Assembly: GCA_001586965.3 (NCBI GenBank)
Contig: LUCW03002223.1
Coordinates: 85,001 to 149,000 of the forward strand
Direction: 5' to 3'
Origin: Sphaeroforma sirkka
Taxonomy: Eukaryota; Opisthokonta; Ichthyosporea; Ichthyophonida
Length of the DNA: 64,000 nt
Made by a program: the position numbers and the translations under genes. How positions within the stretch are numbered: the first letter of the stretch is position 1; each line of letters starts with the position of its first letter. The notes under the pieces are model-generated. The model ran no database searches and had not been told where the DNA came from. It was given only the letters and a program-made list of their open reading frames with translations. This document shows, piece after piece, positions 21,525 through 30,664 of this stretch.

Positions 21525-23450
21525 TTAGAACTGTGCACGTTGGCGCTTACATGTCCGTGTCTGCGAAGCTTTGTGGTAGGCCGCGATAACGTTGGCATCA
21601 TCAAAAGCTTCTGCTGTTTCCCACGTTGGTTCGCCTTCTCGCCATCTCACCAGGTATTCCAACTTCCCCGTCTCATCATTCGTACGGTGTGTGATAATAT
21701 GGCGGAACTCAACCCCTCCTTCGGTCCATAAGTCTTCGTTAATTGGTGGGTCTGTGCGTCTATGTACTAAACGGAGGAGTTCCACCCGTACCGGTTTGTC
21801 CTTGAATTCTGGTGGGGCGGAACCATCTTTGTTCGCTAACTCATAGCGTTGACCGTGTCTAGCTTTGACTACATATGGACCAAACCATGGCCGCATGGCC
21901 TTCGTTGTTCGGCCTACTGATCGTACCATGACCACATCTACTTCGTCGAAATATACCAAGTCGTGAGCATGCAGGCGGTCAAATGTCGTCGTAAGCTTGC
22001 CTGTATACTTCTTGGTAATGTGGTGAAGGGTCGGCAATATGGTGTCCTGTAACTGGTCTAATCGTTGTGCCCAGGTGTCATTCGTCATCGGCTGGGAATC
22101 CGGTAACTCGTCTGTGAAATCGGCGAACGGAACATGGCGGCGGCCAAAATACACGCTAAACGGTGCACTCCTATGGCGACGGGATATCCGAAGGTTCTGG
22201 TATAGCATCGTAAACGGAAGGCGTTCGTCCCATCGAAGGGAAACTGCCTCACAGCATTGTCGAATAGAACGTGTAATCTCCTTGTGACGTCGTTCTGCCG
22301 CGCCCAGCACTTGGGGTCGATATGGTGGAGACACCTTATGTAGCATCCCCACTTCCTGGACCAGAAGCTCCACTATCTTGTTGGTGAACTCCTGCCCCAT
22401 GTCTGTTTGGATTTTACGGGGGAAGCCATGCTCGCCAAAAATCTCTATGAGTGTCTGTGTCGTGGTTTCCTTTGTCTTGTCCGGTGTGGCTCGAAGGATA
22501 GAATAGCCTGTGGCGATGGCTAAGTCGTGAAGAATATAATTGTTCTTGCGTCTGGACTCCAGTGGCATCGGGATGTAGTCCACTTGAATATGGTCCCACG
22601 GGTAGCGTGCATCGATGCTAATCATCGGGTGGAAACCTTTACGAAGTGTGTCCTGTCCCAAACATGTGCCACATTGCCGCTTAACCTCCGTGGCTAACTC
22701 AAGTGCCCCTGGCCAAACGTAACCGTTCTGACGAAGTTGTTGGACTGTGTCCGCCGCCCCATGATGTCCTTGTTCGTGTTGCGCTTGCGTGAGTTGCGTA
22801 CGACGCTGTTTCTCCGTCGGACTCGCTTGTGCAAACGCCGGTTGACCCTCTGCATCTGCCAGTGCCACTGAGATTTCTCGCGCGGTGTCTAAGCACATGA
22901 CATATTTTGTATGCTTTGGTTCTGCATAACCAAGTCGCTGTGAAAACAGCGGGTTCAGTTTGAATCCATTGGGAGGACCCACCCGTGCTACTACGGTATG
23001 ACCCCATGGTGTCTTCCCACATGCGTACTTAGCGTACTTGAGGAACGTGTGTGGAGTCCGTGGTACCAGCACCGGTTCTGTCTGCAATAACTGCTTGAAC
23101 AGGTCGAACCATGGTGCTCTTGGTACCCATGGTAGACATACTGTGGCCCGTGCGCCGTCGGCTCGTATTTTGCGTAACATCCTGTGTATCTGTTCCCAAG
23201 GCGGGTTCATCCATCCATCGACTATCGACCAGTCGTGGGCAAACGCTCCTTCCCCATCATCCTTCGTCCAGAACCGAGGAAGCTGAGCATTGGTTGGGTC
23301 CGCCAGTACATCTATGTCATTCGGTCCAAAGTGTTGTTGCGCTTGTTCAAAGTAACTAGGGAATAACTGCCAGCCGTCTGTATACATTATTTCGAGTTCG
23401 TCCTGCTCCGCTGTCCCCTCGTGTACTCTACTTAACATGTCCGGGAGCAC
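21525..23450 (-). CDS. Chromovirus Dam-like domain, integrase and chromodomain (fossil)
   Basis: Residues ~20-160 form a Dam-like domain (DIDVLADPTNAQ, then DGWMNPPWEQIHRML, then VCLPWVPRAPWF). Next comes the integrase zinc region (QHEQGHHGAADTV, then CGTCLGQ), then the catalytic core with IQVDYIPM, QTDMGQEF and GAAERRHKE, consistent with the D, D, E triad. At about residues 590-640 lies a chromodomain (EYLVRWREGEPTWE). Chromodomains in this group direct insertion to particular chromatin. Confidence 0.85.
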   Translation of the reverse strand: MLPDMLSRVHEGTAEQDELEIMYTDGWQLFPSYFEQAQQHFGPNDIDVLADPTNAQLPRFWTKDDGEGAFAHDWSIVDGWMNPPWEQIHRMLRKIRADGARATVCLPWVPRAPWFDLFKQLLQTEPVLVPRTPHTFLKYAKYACGKTPWGHTVVARVGPPNGFKLNPLFSQRLGYAEPKHTKYVMCLDTAREISVALADAEGQPAFAQASPTEKQRRTQLTQAQHEQGHHGAADTVQQLRQNGYVWPGALELATEVKRQCGTCLGQDTLRKGFHPMISIDARYPWDHIQVDYIPMPLESRRKNNYILHDLAIATGYSILRATPDKTKETTTQTLIEIFGEHGFPRKIQTDMGQEFTNKIVELLVQEVGMLHKVSPPYRPQVLGAAERRHKEITRSIRQCCEAVSLRWDERLPFTMLYQNLRISRRHRSAPFSVYFGRRHVPFADFTDELPDSQPMTNDTWAQRLDQLQDTILPTLHHITKKYTGKLTTTFDRLHAHDLVYFDEVDVVMVRSVGRTTKAMRPWFGPYVVKARHGQRYELANKDGSAPPEFKDKPVRVELLRLVHRRTDPPINEDLWTEGGVEFRHIITHRTNDETGKLEYLVRWREGEPTWETAEAFDDANVIAAYHKASQTRTCKRQRAQF

Positions 23451-23513
23451 ATTTGTCTCTCCTGGTATATGCGATATGGTAAAGTTGAATGGCGCGATGA
23501 TATGATGCCATCT

Positions 23514-24686
23514 CTAAAGCATCGGATTAAGCTTGAGCTGTGTGTTCATATACACAAGGGCCTTGTGGTCCGTGAAGACCGCAAACCGTTGCCCATCCAA
23601 GTATTCCCTGAAATGTGTCAGTCCATATACCAATGCCAGTAACTCCTTCATAGGTGTGGCGTAGTTCTGTTGCGCATGGTTCAGAGTCTTACTAAAGAAC
23701 ATTAAGTAATGTTTCTTACCGTCGACCCATTGGAATAGCGCTGCCCCTAAACCGTAATCGCTAGCGTCGGTTCCCAAGTTCAAAGAAATGCCGTCGACCG
23801 GAAAGTGTAACGCCACAGCATTCACCACTGCGTCCTTCATTGCCTGCCACGCCTGTGCATGTCTCTCCTTCCAACGATCACCTATCAACTCCTTCTTGAC
23901 GTTGCCTTCCGCATCAAATGTCGGTACCGCAAGGAGAGGAAGATTAACAGTCGTTGGTGTCGTTCGTTTCGCAATCACCAAATCCGTCAACCACTTCTTC
24001 ACTTGTTCATCCACATAGGGGAGCCATCGATCGGATACGAAGTTACTCGTCGATCTCCGCATCTGCAACGCTTGTTCATGGGTTACTGGGATGGTTACCT
24101 CACTCCCTTCCAGACGACAGCGCGCGTTGTCGGCAATTTTCGCATTGGCTTCCAAATCCTGTGCCAACCGTTGGCGTACATCGACGGGTTCCGTCGTGTT
24201 AGGTGCTTGTCGGCGTGGTATGGGTTCGAGGAGCTTATCTAGTTCTGTGGGGTCTATTGGTGCAAGTGGCGATTGGATACCGCCTATGTATAGGCCCAAG
24301 CCTTTCAACATATCTTGCCCCACTACGACATCTATACCCGTCGGCAAGTTCATCAATTCTAATGAACCGTCGATAATTCTGGTGCCGTACCTTATAGGTA
24401 CCACTTCCGTCGTCCCCAGTCGAGGAGTTCGCACCGCCTTGTCAGCTAAATATATAAATGACCCAGGTGGTGCCGGAGTTATTGGTCGGCCAAGGAGGTC
24501 TGCGGATGTCTGTGAGATACAACTTCTATTTGCTCCCGTGTCTATCAAGGCTTTGAACGTACGTCCGTTGATTTGTACTTGAATATAGACTCGGTTGTCT
24601 GACGTCAGCAATGGGTCTTGTATTGCCATCACTGCTCCAATCGTGGTAACAAATATGAAGCTCCTATCCGACTCAGACACCCTCAC
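23514..24686 (-). CDS. Chromovirus protease and RT/RNase H region (fossil, partial)
   Basis: An aspartic protease motif (ALIDTGANRSCIS) lies at about residues 45-60. RNase H follows, with LNLGTDASDYGLGAALF, the FFSKTLNHAQQNY region and FAVFTDHKALVYM. The reverse transcriptase region is incomplete relative to the family, so this copy is broken. Confidence 0.8.
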   Translation of the reverse strand: MRVSESDRSFIFVTTIGAVMAIQDPLLTSDNRVYIQVQINGRTFKALIDTGANRSCISQTSADLLGRPITPAPPGSFIYLADKAVRTPRLGTTEVVPIRYGTRIIDGSLELMNLPTGIDVVVGQDMLKGLGLYIGGIQSPLAPIDPTELDKLLEPIPRRQAPNTTEPVDVRQRLAQDLEANAKIADNARCRLEGSEVTIPVTHEQALQMRRSTSNFVSDRWLPYVDEQVKKWLTDLVIAKRTTPTTVNLPLLAVPTFDAEGNVKKELIGDRWKERHAQAWQAMKDAVVNAVALHFPVDGISLNLGTDASDYGLGAALFQWVDGKKHYLMFFSKTLNHAQQNYATPMKELLALVYGLTHFREYLDGQRFAVFTDHKALVYMNTQLKLNPML

Positions 24687-24689
24687 CTC

Positions 24690-26902
24690 TCATGCATGAT
24701 CGGCTACCGACTCCCACGTCTCATAGGTGTGGTTTGGTGTTGACGTCATGTGCTCGAAGTCTTCGTAAAGGATCGTGTTGATATGAATCTCTGTAGCTTC
24801 CGATGGTGGAGCCAAGTCTTCGTCCTGTGTAATCGCATTCACCTGTACTTGAGGCGTCGAACGTATTGTGACTACGTCTCTAGTCTGGGATGTATTCTGC
24901 CCCTGTCCTGCGGTTGACGTTGTGGACGGTCTGTGTACCGATTGTACGTCCCTCAAAGGATGGTTGTTGTCGTATAGCCTTGCCCGACCCTCCGCGCTCA
25001 CCGCTTGCGACGCCCTGAAATGATGACACCGTGGATGTGCCTACCACCTGGTGGCGCCTGTGCCTGGCACCCCGCACAAGTCGTTGGTACCGTAGGTTGG
25101 GGCCGTTGAGTCCAATTCTGCGTTTGTCGTCGTCACGTCGTCTGTAGGTTGGGGCGGCTATTGGTGTGGTCGCGACTTCCATTGGTCGTCGGCCCTCGCG
25201 GTTGTTGCGACCCTGGAAACGTGCTGTCGTACGTTGCTGTGCATCCTGAATGTCAGGGCTCAACAGCTGTATAAGCTCGTGTGTCTCCATCAGTTGCCAT
25301 TTGGGATGCAACTGTAGAGTACGTTCATACGTACGGCCGTTGAGAGCTTCTTCTAACAGTTGTACAATGCAGTGGTTCACTAAATTCTGTTGAAGTCGGC
25401 ATCTGTCTGGCACCGTTCACGTGCCCTCCTGTGGTTCTCCATGAGCTGTGTCATTTGTTCCATAAGAGGAGTGTGCATGTTCCGACTTTGGCCCTTGGCT
25501 AACTTGCGAAACGCGGGATCGACAGTGGCTTGTGTTTCGTGCGAACAGATCTGTTCGATCTGTAGCTGAGGTGTGCATGTCTTCAACCGTTCAGAGTTGT
25601 CGCGGATGTAGTCCAGCTTTGACTTCTCCGCCTTGAAGTAAGATAGTACCTTATGAAACCATGTAAGGTTCCAACTCTCGTCCAGCCCTGCGATTTGTGC
25701 GTTCTTGAACGCCTCGAGGAGAGCCCCTCTTGTGTCCCGTTCCATAATATCATGTAGGTAGTATCTGTTCGACGGCCAATCAGGCCACGTACGTGGTGAA
25801 GGTACGGGACGCTTCTCTACCGGTCGGGACTCTAATGTAGCTCGAAGTGTCTCAATCACGCCCCGAAGAGCTTCAGCTCGAGCCGTGTTATTCTCCTCGA
25901 TTTCTTGGCATGGCTCGTCACTTAAATGTAGTATCCGTGCGTGTAGCGCCTGTCGCCTTTTCTCGATACTAGCCGGTGTGGGCGGAGGCACTGTTGTCTC
26001 CTTCTCTTGTCGTTTAGGTGTCTGTACATATTCACTGGGCGCTTCTTTTCTCGCCCCACTGACGTTGCTGTTGTTGGCGCAGGTTCGTACTTAATCGGTC
26101 CTGTCTATTCTTCACCGCCTCCTTACTTTGAGGATTCTGTCTGGCTAATACTTGTTCATGTGCGAACTCTTGAAAAGTTGGTGTGTTCTCACTGGCAGAC
26201 AGAGTATCATCCTCCTCGGTTGAACTGTCCTCTGACCCTGGTGATTTGTACCCGAGTCCATAAAACGGACGCTCACAGCCTTGAATTCGGAAGGTAGGGT
26301 TGTCTTCGTCCTCTGGTACTGCCTGTACCCGTTCGTGTGCGTCAGAAGAACTCTCCTTAGCGGCCGGCCCTATTGTAGTTCGTCCGGCGTTTATGCGCTG
26401 TAACCTCTGTTCGTATTTTTCAAAGAGAGACTGCTGTTGTGTCATCAGCTCCGTGAGTTTCTGAGCTGACGATTGTTACCGTGCCGTTTCCTTGTTGTTG
26501 GTACGGTTCCGGTGACGCTTCCGCTTGTTAGGTGGGAGGCGTGGTGGGTCATTACTGGGAAATAAGGCCCCTGGAGTATCCAGAGACGAACAAGGGGACA
26601 GCCCTTCACTGGCTACCTGTTCACCAATTAAAGTCTGACTACTGTCCGCACGCAGGTCGGGTACTTCCTTGGTCTCACCCTCGAATATGACATCCTCGTC
26701 AGATTGTGCAGGACCATTTTTTTTTGTTTGCTGTTGGTGGCTGCTTGTCGTCCGCGGAAATAATGTGTGGAGCCCCAAGATGTGTCTGTTGTTGCCCCTC
26801 CAGAGCCTGACCTGAGTGCGGAGCGGAGCGTTCCGTATGGGACTGACGACGTTTAGTTCCACGTCGGTCGATATCATCTTCCTTGTGGCGCTCAGGATTC
26901 AA
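24690..26902 (-). pseudogene. Chromovirus gag-like region (broken)
   Basis: Several overlapping minus-strand frames (24,690-25,001, 24,880-25,413, 25,380-25,991, 26,032-26,445, 26,476-26,877) have the polar, Arg/Gln-rich composition of gag proteins. Part of one looks like a capsid helical segment (RDTRGALLEAFKNAQIAGL). No clear zinc knuckle was seen. Broken in a few places. Confidence 0.6.
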
Positions 26903-26939
26903 GAGTTGCTGTCTACGACTTTGGCGGGGGGGTAGGACA

Positions 26940-28543
26940 TGGTTGGTGAGTTGTTTGTCAATGGAGAACTAGAAATGTGTGCGAATGAACTGATAGAGTA
27001 CTGAATATAAATATCCATTTTCTATTAAATTTCATCCTTCAAACACATAACGTCTCGACATCGATCTCCGAGGAACTCGTGGGTTCTCTCGTGACTGTTT
27101 CATTTCCTACACTCACATCAGTAGTATGGATAGTCTATCTACTCTAACACTACCAGCTGTCTTACTCTTCATCCCACAATAACATATGGTTGAGTGCCTC
27201 ATTAGTCGGAGCCACTTCTTGTTCTACTCCTCGCCAGCTCTTGCTCCGGCCTAATGACGGCCTATTCGCAGGACCCTGTTGGGAACTTCCCTCATCGCTC
27301 CTCTTTTACTCTTCTTACCCGTGATGTCCTTGTCATGTGCTGTTGCGGTTGTTGGAATATGCTTCTCGATCTAAGAACGATTGCTCGTTATTGCACTCCT
27401 AAACTAAGCTGCCGTCAACCACACCTTCTGTGCATACTGTTGATCCTCTCCGTTGACCTGAATTATCTGGAAGTTCTAGTGATTTGAGTGTGTTCGCATA
27501 TCATTTTCACAATTTAACCTTGTATTTACTTGCATCGTTCGTGTTATGTGCGCACCCACCCTTATATGCTCCTAATAACTCACAGGTGCTTACTTGTGTC
27601 TCTGTATGCTTCCTAATATCCTTCTGTCGATCTAATTTATCTAATTCACCCTATATGCAATTCTGATCGTAGTTGGCTTCACCTAGATAGTTATTTCTTC
27701 TTTACTTTGTCGGTATTTATCGTAGCCAGATCTTAAGTAAACCTTTCTAGATAAACACACCGGTCTATTCGTTTATAAGTCATAATCCCAATGAATAACC
27801 CTTTTAGAATCCTGACTCCTACTTAGTTGTGTATAGATGCCATTAGATGCACATGTCTTGCCATTCCATTTCCTATTACTTAAGTCATTGATCTGCTCAC
27901 GTTCTGAGGACCCGCTATGTAGTCTTTTGACGTGTTGTCTAATATCTATTTATCGTTGTGTCTTTTACCTTTCCCATTCTTAAAACTTTTGTAAAATAAT
28001 CTAGTATGCCGCTGATTCTTTGCGTCATCGTACTAACCGAGTCGGTACTAACCATGTACATCTCCCATCTCTACTACACTACTGTGGATCCTAAAGAACT
28101 TTCTTCTAACAACTTCTTAAATACAATTTAAGTTCATTAGCTTGCAATTCAATTTGTACTTGTCTCACACTGAAAACAACCTTCCTACCTGTGCTCACAC
28201 ATGACTACTTATCTGTGGATTCTGGCTGATTGTCTGATTTCGTCGTTTGATCGTCGTGAGACCTTCCTTGTTGACCCTGGCTAATGTTCTGCTTGATTGA
28301 AATGTTCGCTCTTCGGTTTCACTCGTATTAGTAGATTCTTTCTTCATCCTCGTCGTCCACATGTCGTTAATCCAACGACCGGATAATCTAAATCGTTCAT
28401 TTTGATGCGACATTCTCTGTTCGCATTGTCTTTAAATTGTTATACTTATAACAAAAATATGTGCCAGCTACTGACTAATTCATATTCTGTAGCTTTCTCT
28501 GTAATTACTAATAAACTAACAACTTCTATGGTAAGTTAAAAAA
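26940..28543. other. Chromovirus 5' leader
   Basis: About 1.6 kb between the gag-like region and the 5' LTR, T-rich on the plus strand, with no supported coding frame. Confidence 0.6.
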
Positions 28544-28789
28544 TGTAGTAAGTATACGCGAGATAACTGTATCTCAACGTTCTCCCTCCTCAGGAGGGGA
28601 CGTTGTTCATTTATTAGTAATTATAAACAGTAATCCTAAAATGACTGACTCTTAAATGAGTCATTAGTCATGTGCTGTAAAACCAGCAAAACCCTAAAAC
28701 CCAGTTTATCAGATTATTCTGATAAACTGTAAAACTTGTAATAAACCTAAACTAATCAAATAAATCTAAGTACTTGTATTCTGACCACA
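28544..28789 (-). repeat. 5' LTR of the nested chromovirus
   Basis: Pairs with 20,444-20,691. The GTGT target duplication follows at 28,790-28,793. Confidence 0.95.
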
Positions 28790-28793
28790 GTGT

Positions 28794-29090
28794 TTTCTTG
28801 AAATATAATTCATCGGTCCCGTGAGCATTGCCATTGCGGCCAACGACGCGTTGCGGTTCTACAAACGCGGTATCTTTAGCGGTTGTGACGAAACGACGCG
28901 CCTGAACCACGCCGTGGTGCCTGTGGGCTTCGTGGTGCACCGGGTGCAGTTCGTAGTCTCAGAGGCGGAAGAGCTGGCGGAGGCGGACGGAATGCTGATC
29001 AGGGATGACAACCTGATGTGGTATCACTACGATTTGTTTGCACGAAAGGCTATGAAATACCTAAAGTTTCCGCTCAACGTAAAATTTTAA
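28794..29090 (+). pseudogene. 3' part of a virus-like gene interrupted by the chromovirus
   Basis: The frame is open from the chromovirus edge to a TAA at 29,088. It encodes ~98 residues with no in-frame ATG near its start, ending in LMWYHYDLFARKAMKYLKF plus five residues. I recognise no family. The last ~28 codons and the following 3' sequence recur at 34,586-34,835. Confidence 0.5.
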
Positions 29091-29162
29091 TAATGATTTT
29101 TTTAGCGCTGTGTCACTAGCCATTTTCTCGGCTTCCTGGTGCTTGTCTCGCAGGCAATTTGT

Positions 29163-29410
29163 GCTTTTCAGCGCACTCTGGGCCTATTCGCACAGCTCAC
29201 CCCTTGCCACTTTTCGGCGCACTCTGGGCCTATTCGCACAGCTCACCCCTTGCCACTTTTCGGCGCACTCTGGGCCTATTCGCACAGCTCACCCCTTGCT
29301 TTTCAGCGCACTCTGGGCCTATTCGCACAGCTCACCCCTTGCTTTTCAGCGCACTCTGGGCCTATTCGCACAGCTCACCCCTTGCTTTTCAGCGCACTCT
29401 GGGCCTATTT
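29163..29410. repeat. Tandem repeat, ~5 copies of 43-57 bp, intergenic in the virus-like segment
   Basis: Each unit contains CAGCGCACTCTGGGCCTATT and CGCACAGCTCACCCCTTGC; longer units add CACTTTTCGGC. The array sits between a gene end and the Bro-N gene. Two copies recur at 34,750-34,835. It resembles the intergenic repeats of large DNA viruses in placement only. Confidence 0.85.
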
Positions 29411-29478
29411 AAAAAAACTGAATAAACTTTTCTTGAGATACAGCGTATTATATATATCGAACACACAATATAGTAACA

Positions 29479-30651
29479 ATGAATATCGACTCGTGTTCAG
29501 AATGGCGTATTATCGAGCGATGTCCACCCGTCATTGAAACTAATACGTCCGATAATATCGAACTATCACAAGTACATGTAGTCGGAGACCGAACTGCCTC
29601 TGGAACATTTTTCTGTGCGAAGGATATTGCAAATCTAGTCGACGTGTCAAAATCGTGTATGGTATATAATACTATTACCAACGATAATCGTGTCAAAATC
29701 CGAATTAAGGGGACGCTTGCCGTCTACCTCGACACGTTTGGGTTCATCATCTACATTTTGTCCACAAAACGTGGCCAGAGTACTGGGTACGCGAAATGGG
29801 CTATGGGTCTAATTGCAGCGTACACAACACATGACACGGCTAAGATTATGGAGTTGTCTGCACCATCCCTGCAAATATCGTTACGTAGAAATAATGTGGA
29901 CTCACCAATATCCGGTGGTGTTTACCTAATCTACGCTGGTACAGTCGGAGAATTGAAGGGGCTATGTGACACTCTACCACTAGACGTGAAAGACGATCAC
30001 CGTATTTATAAGTTTGGTCGCAGTGACAATCTTCATCGCCGCCTCGGTGAACACGAGCACGGCTTCCCTGGTTCTACTCTGGCATTCGCCGTCTATATCT
30101 GTTCGGGCACTATTGGTGACGCAGAGGCGGCAATAGCAGACATTGTTAGCAAGCACTCGGCGACAAGCAAGTTTCCACTTAAGAAACAGAGAGAGGTATT
30201 CTGTGTCCCAGCTAGTATGGCCGACGCGTTTGTCGATCAACTATACAATGAGTGTCGCGCGTTTGGTGCGAAAAGTGTTAGTGTAGACAAGTTGGTTGCC
30301 GAAAAGGCGCTGATCCAGCGGGATTTAAAGGCTGTTGAAGATCGGGCGTTGCTAACCGAACAGGCCAATCATCAGGTGACTGAGGCAAACCGTTTGACGA
30401 TGGAGAGTTTAAACCACACAATTGCTAACGCACGCCGTGCACATGACGAGATGCGCGTGGCATATTTTGAACTAGCCAAAAAGTACGACGATGCTCGTGA
30501 TCGTCTTATGGATTTTGCACTACTGGCGCCGTCTTCCAAAAAGCACAAGCCAAATCCCTCCACAGTAGAGTGCGCCGTTAAGATTTTAGAAACCCCAAAC
30601 CCTAAAAAAAGGCATTGTGAACCCGGTAGAAATACTTTAATAAAGAAATGA
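29479..30651 (+). CDS. Bro-N-like plus T5orf172 (GIY-YIG-like) protein (fossil, looks whole)
   Basis: 390 residues from an ATG preceded by a TATATATATCG stretch. Residues ~25-125 resemble a Bro-N/KilA-type DNA-binding domain (TFFCAKDIANLV, then LDTFGFIIYILS and YAKWAMG). Residues ~147-255 are a T5orf172 domain (GGVYLIYAG, IYKFGRSDNLHRRLGEHE, then GDAEAAIADI), a relative of GIY-YIG nucleases. Residues ~268-345 look like a coiled coil, and the tail is basic (NPKKRH). This two-domain order is well known in iridoviruses, ascoviruses and giant viruses and in phages. Such proteins bind DNA and are often multicopy; exact roles are unclear. The stop codon lies only 13 bases from the end of the convergent helicase gene. 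Confidence 0.8.
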   Translation: MNIDSCSEWRIIERCPPVIETNTSDNIELSQVHVVGDRTASGTFFCAKDIANLVDVSKSCMVYNTITNDNRVKIRIKGTLAVYLDTFGFIIYILSTKRGQSTGYAKWAMGLIAAYTTHDTAKIMELSAPSLQISLRRNNVDSPISGGVYLIYAGTVGELKGLCDTLPLDVKDDHRIYKFGRSDNLHRRLGEHEHGFPGSTLAFAVYICSGTIGDAEAAIADIVSKHSATSKFPLKKQREVFCVPASMADAFVDQLYNECRAFGAKSVSVDKLVAEKALIQRDLKAVEDRALLTEQANHQVTEANRLTMESLNHTIANARRAHDEMRVAYFELAKKYDDARDRLMDFALLAPSSKKHKPNPSTVECAVKILETPNPKKRHCEPGRNTLIKK

Positions 30652-30664
30652 AAATGTTCCGATG

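Larger units (their letters stand above)
20444..28789 (-). mobile_element. Chromovirus (Ty3/Gypsy), 8.35 kb, nested in the virus-like segment
   Basis: Two LTRs of 248 and 246 bp (TG...CA) are identical apart from a 2-bp indel in a G run, so the insertion is very recent. A 4-bp GTGT duplication flanks it (20,440-20,443 and 28,790-28,793). On the minus strand the order is 5' LTR, long leader, gag-like frames, protease, partial RT/RNase H, a Dam-like NPPW domain, integrase, chromodomain, tandem-repeat 3' region and 3' LTR. The coding region is broken, with roughly four or more breaks, so it probably moved using proteins of a relative. Confidence 0.9.

Noticed and set aside
21210-21731. 173-residue plus-strand frame with repeated TRELELLV
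   Set aside because: It reads through a 31-bp tandem repeat in the chromovirus 3' region, opposite the element's coding strand.
29163-29410. CRISPR-like array
   Set aside because: The units are contiguous tandem repeats with no unique spacers, in a eukaryotic setting.
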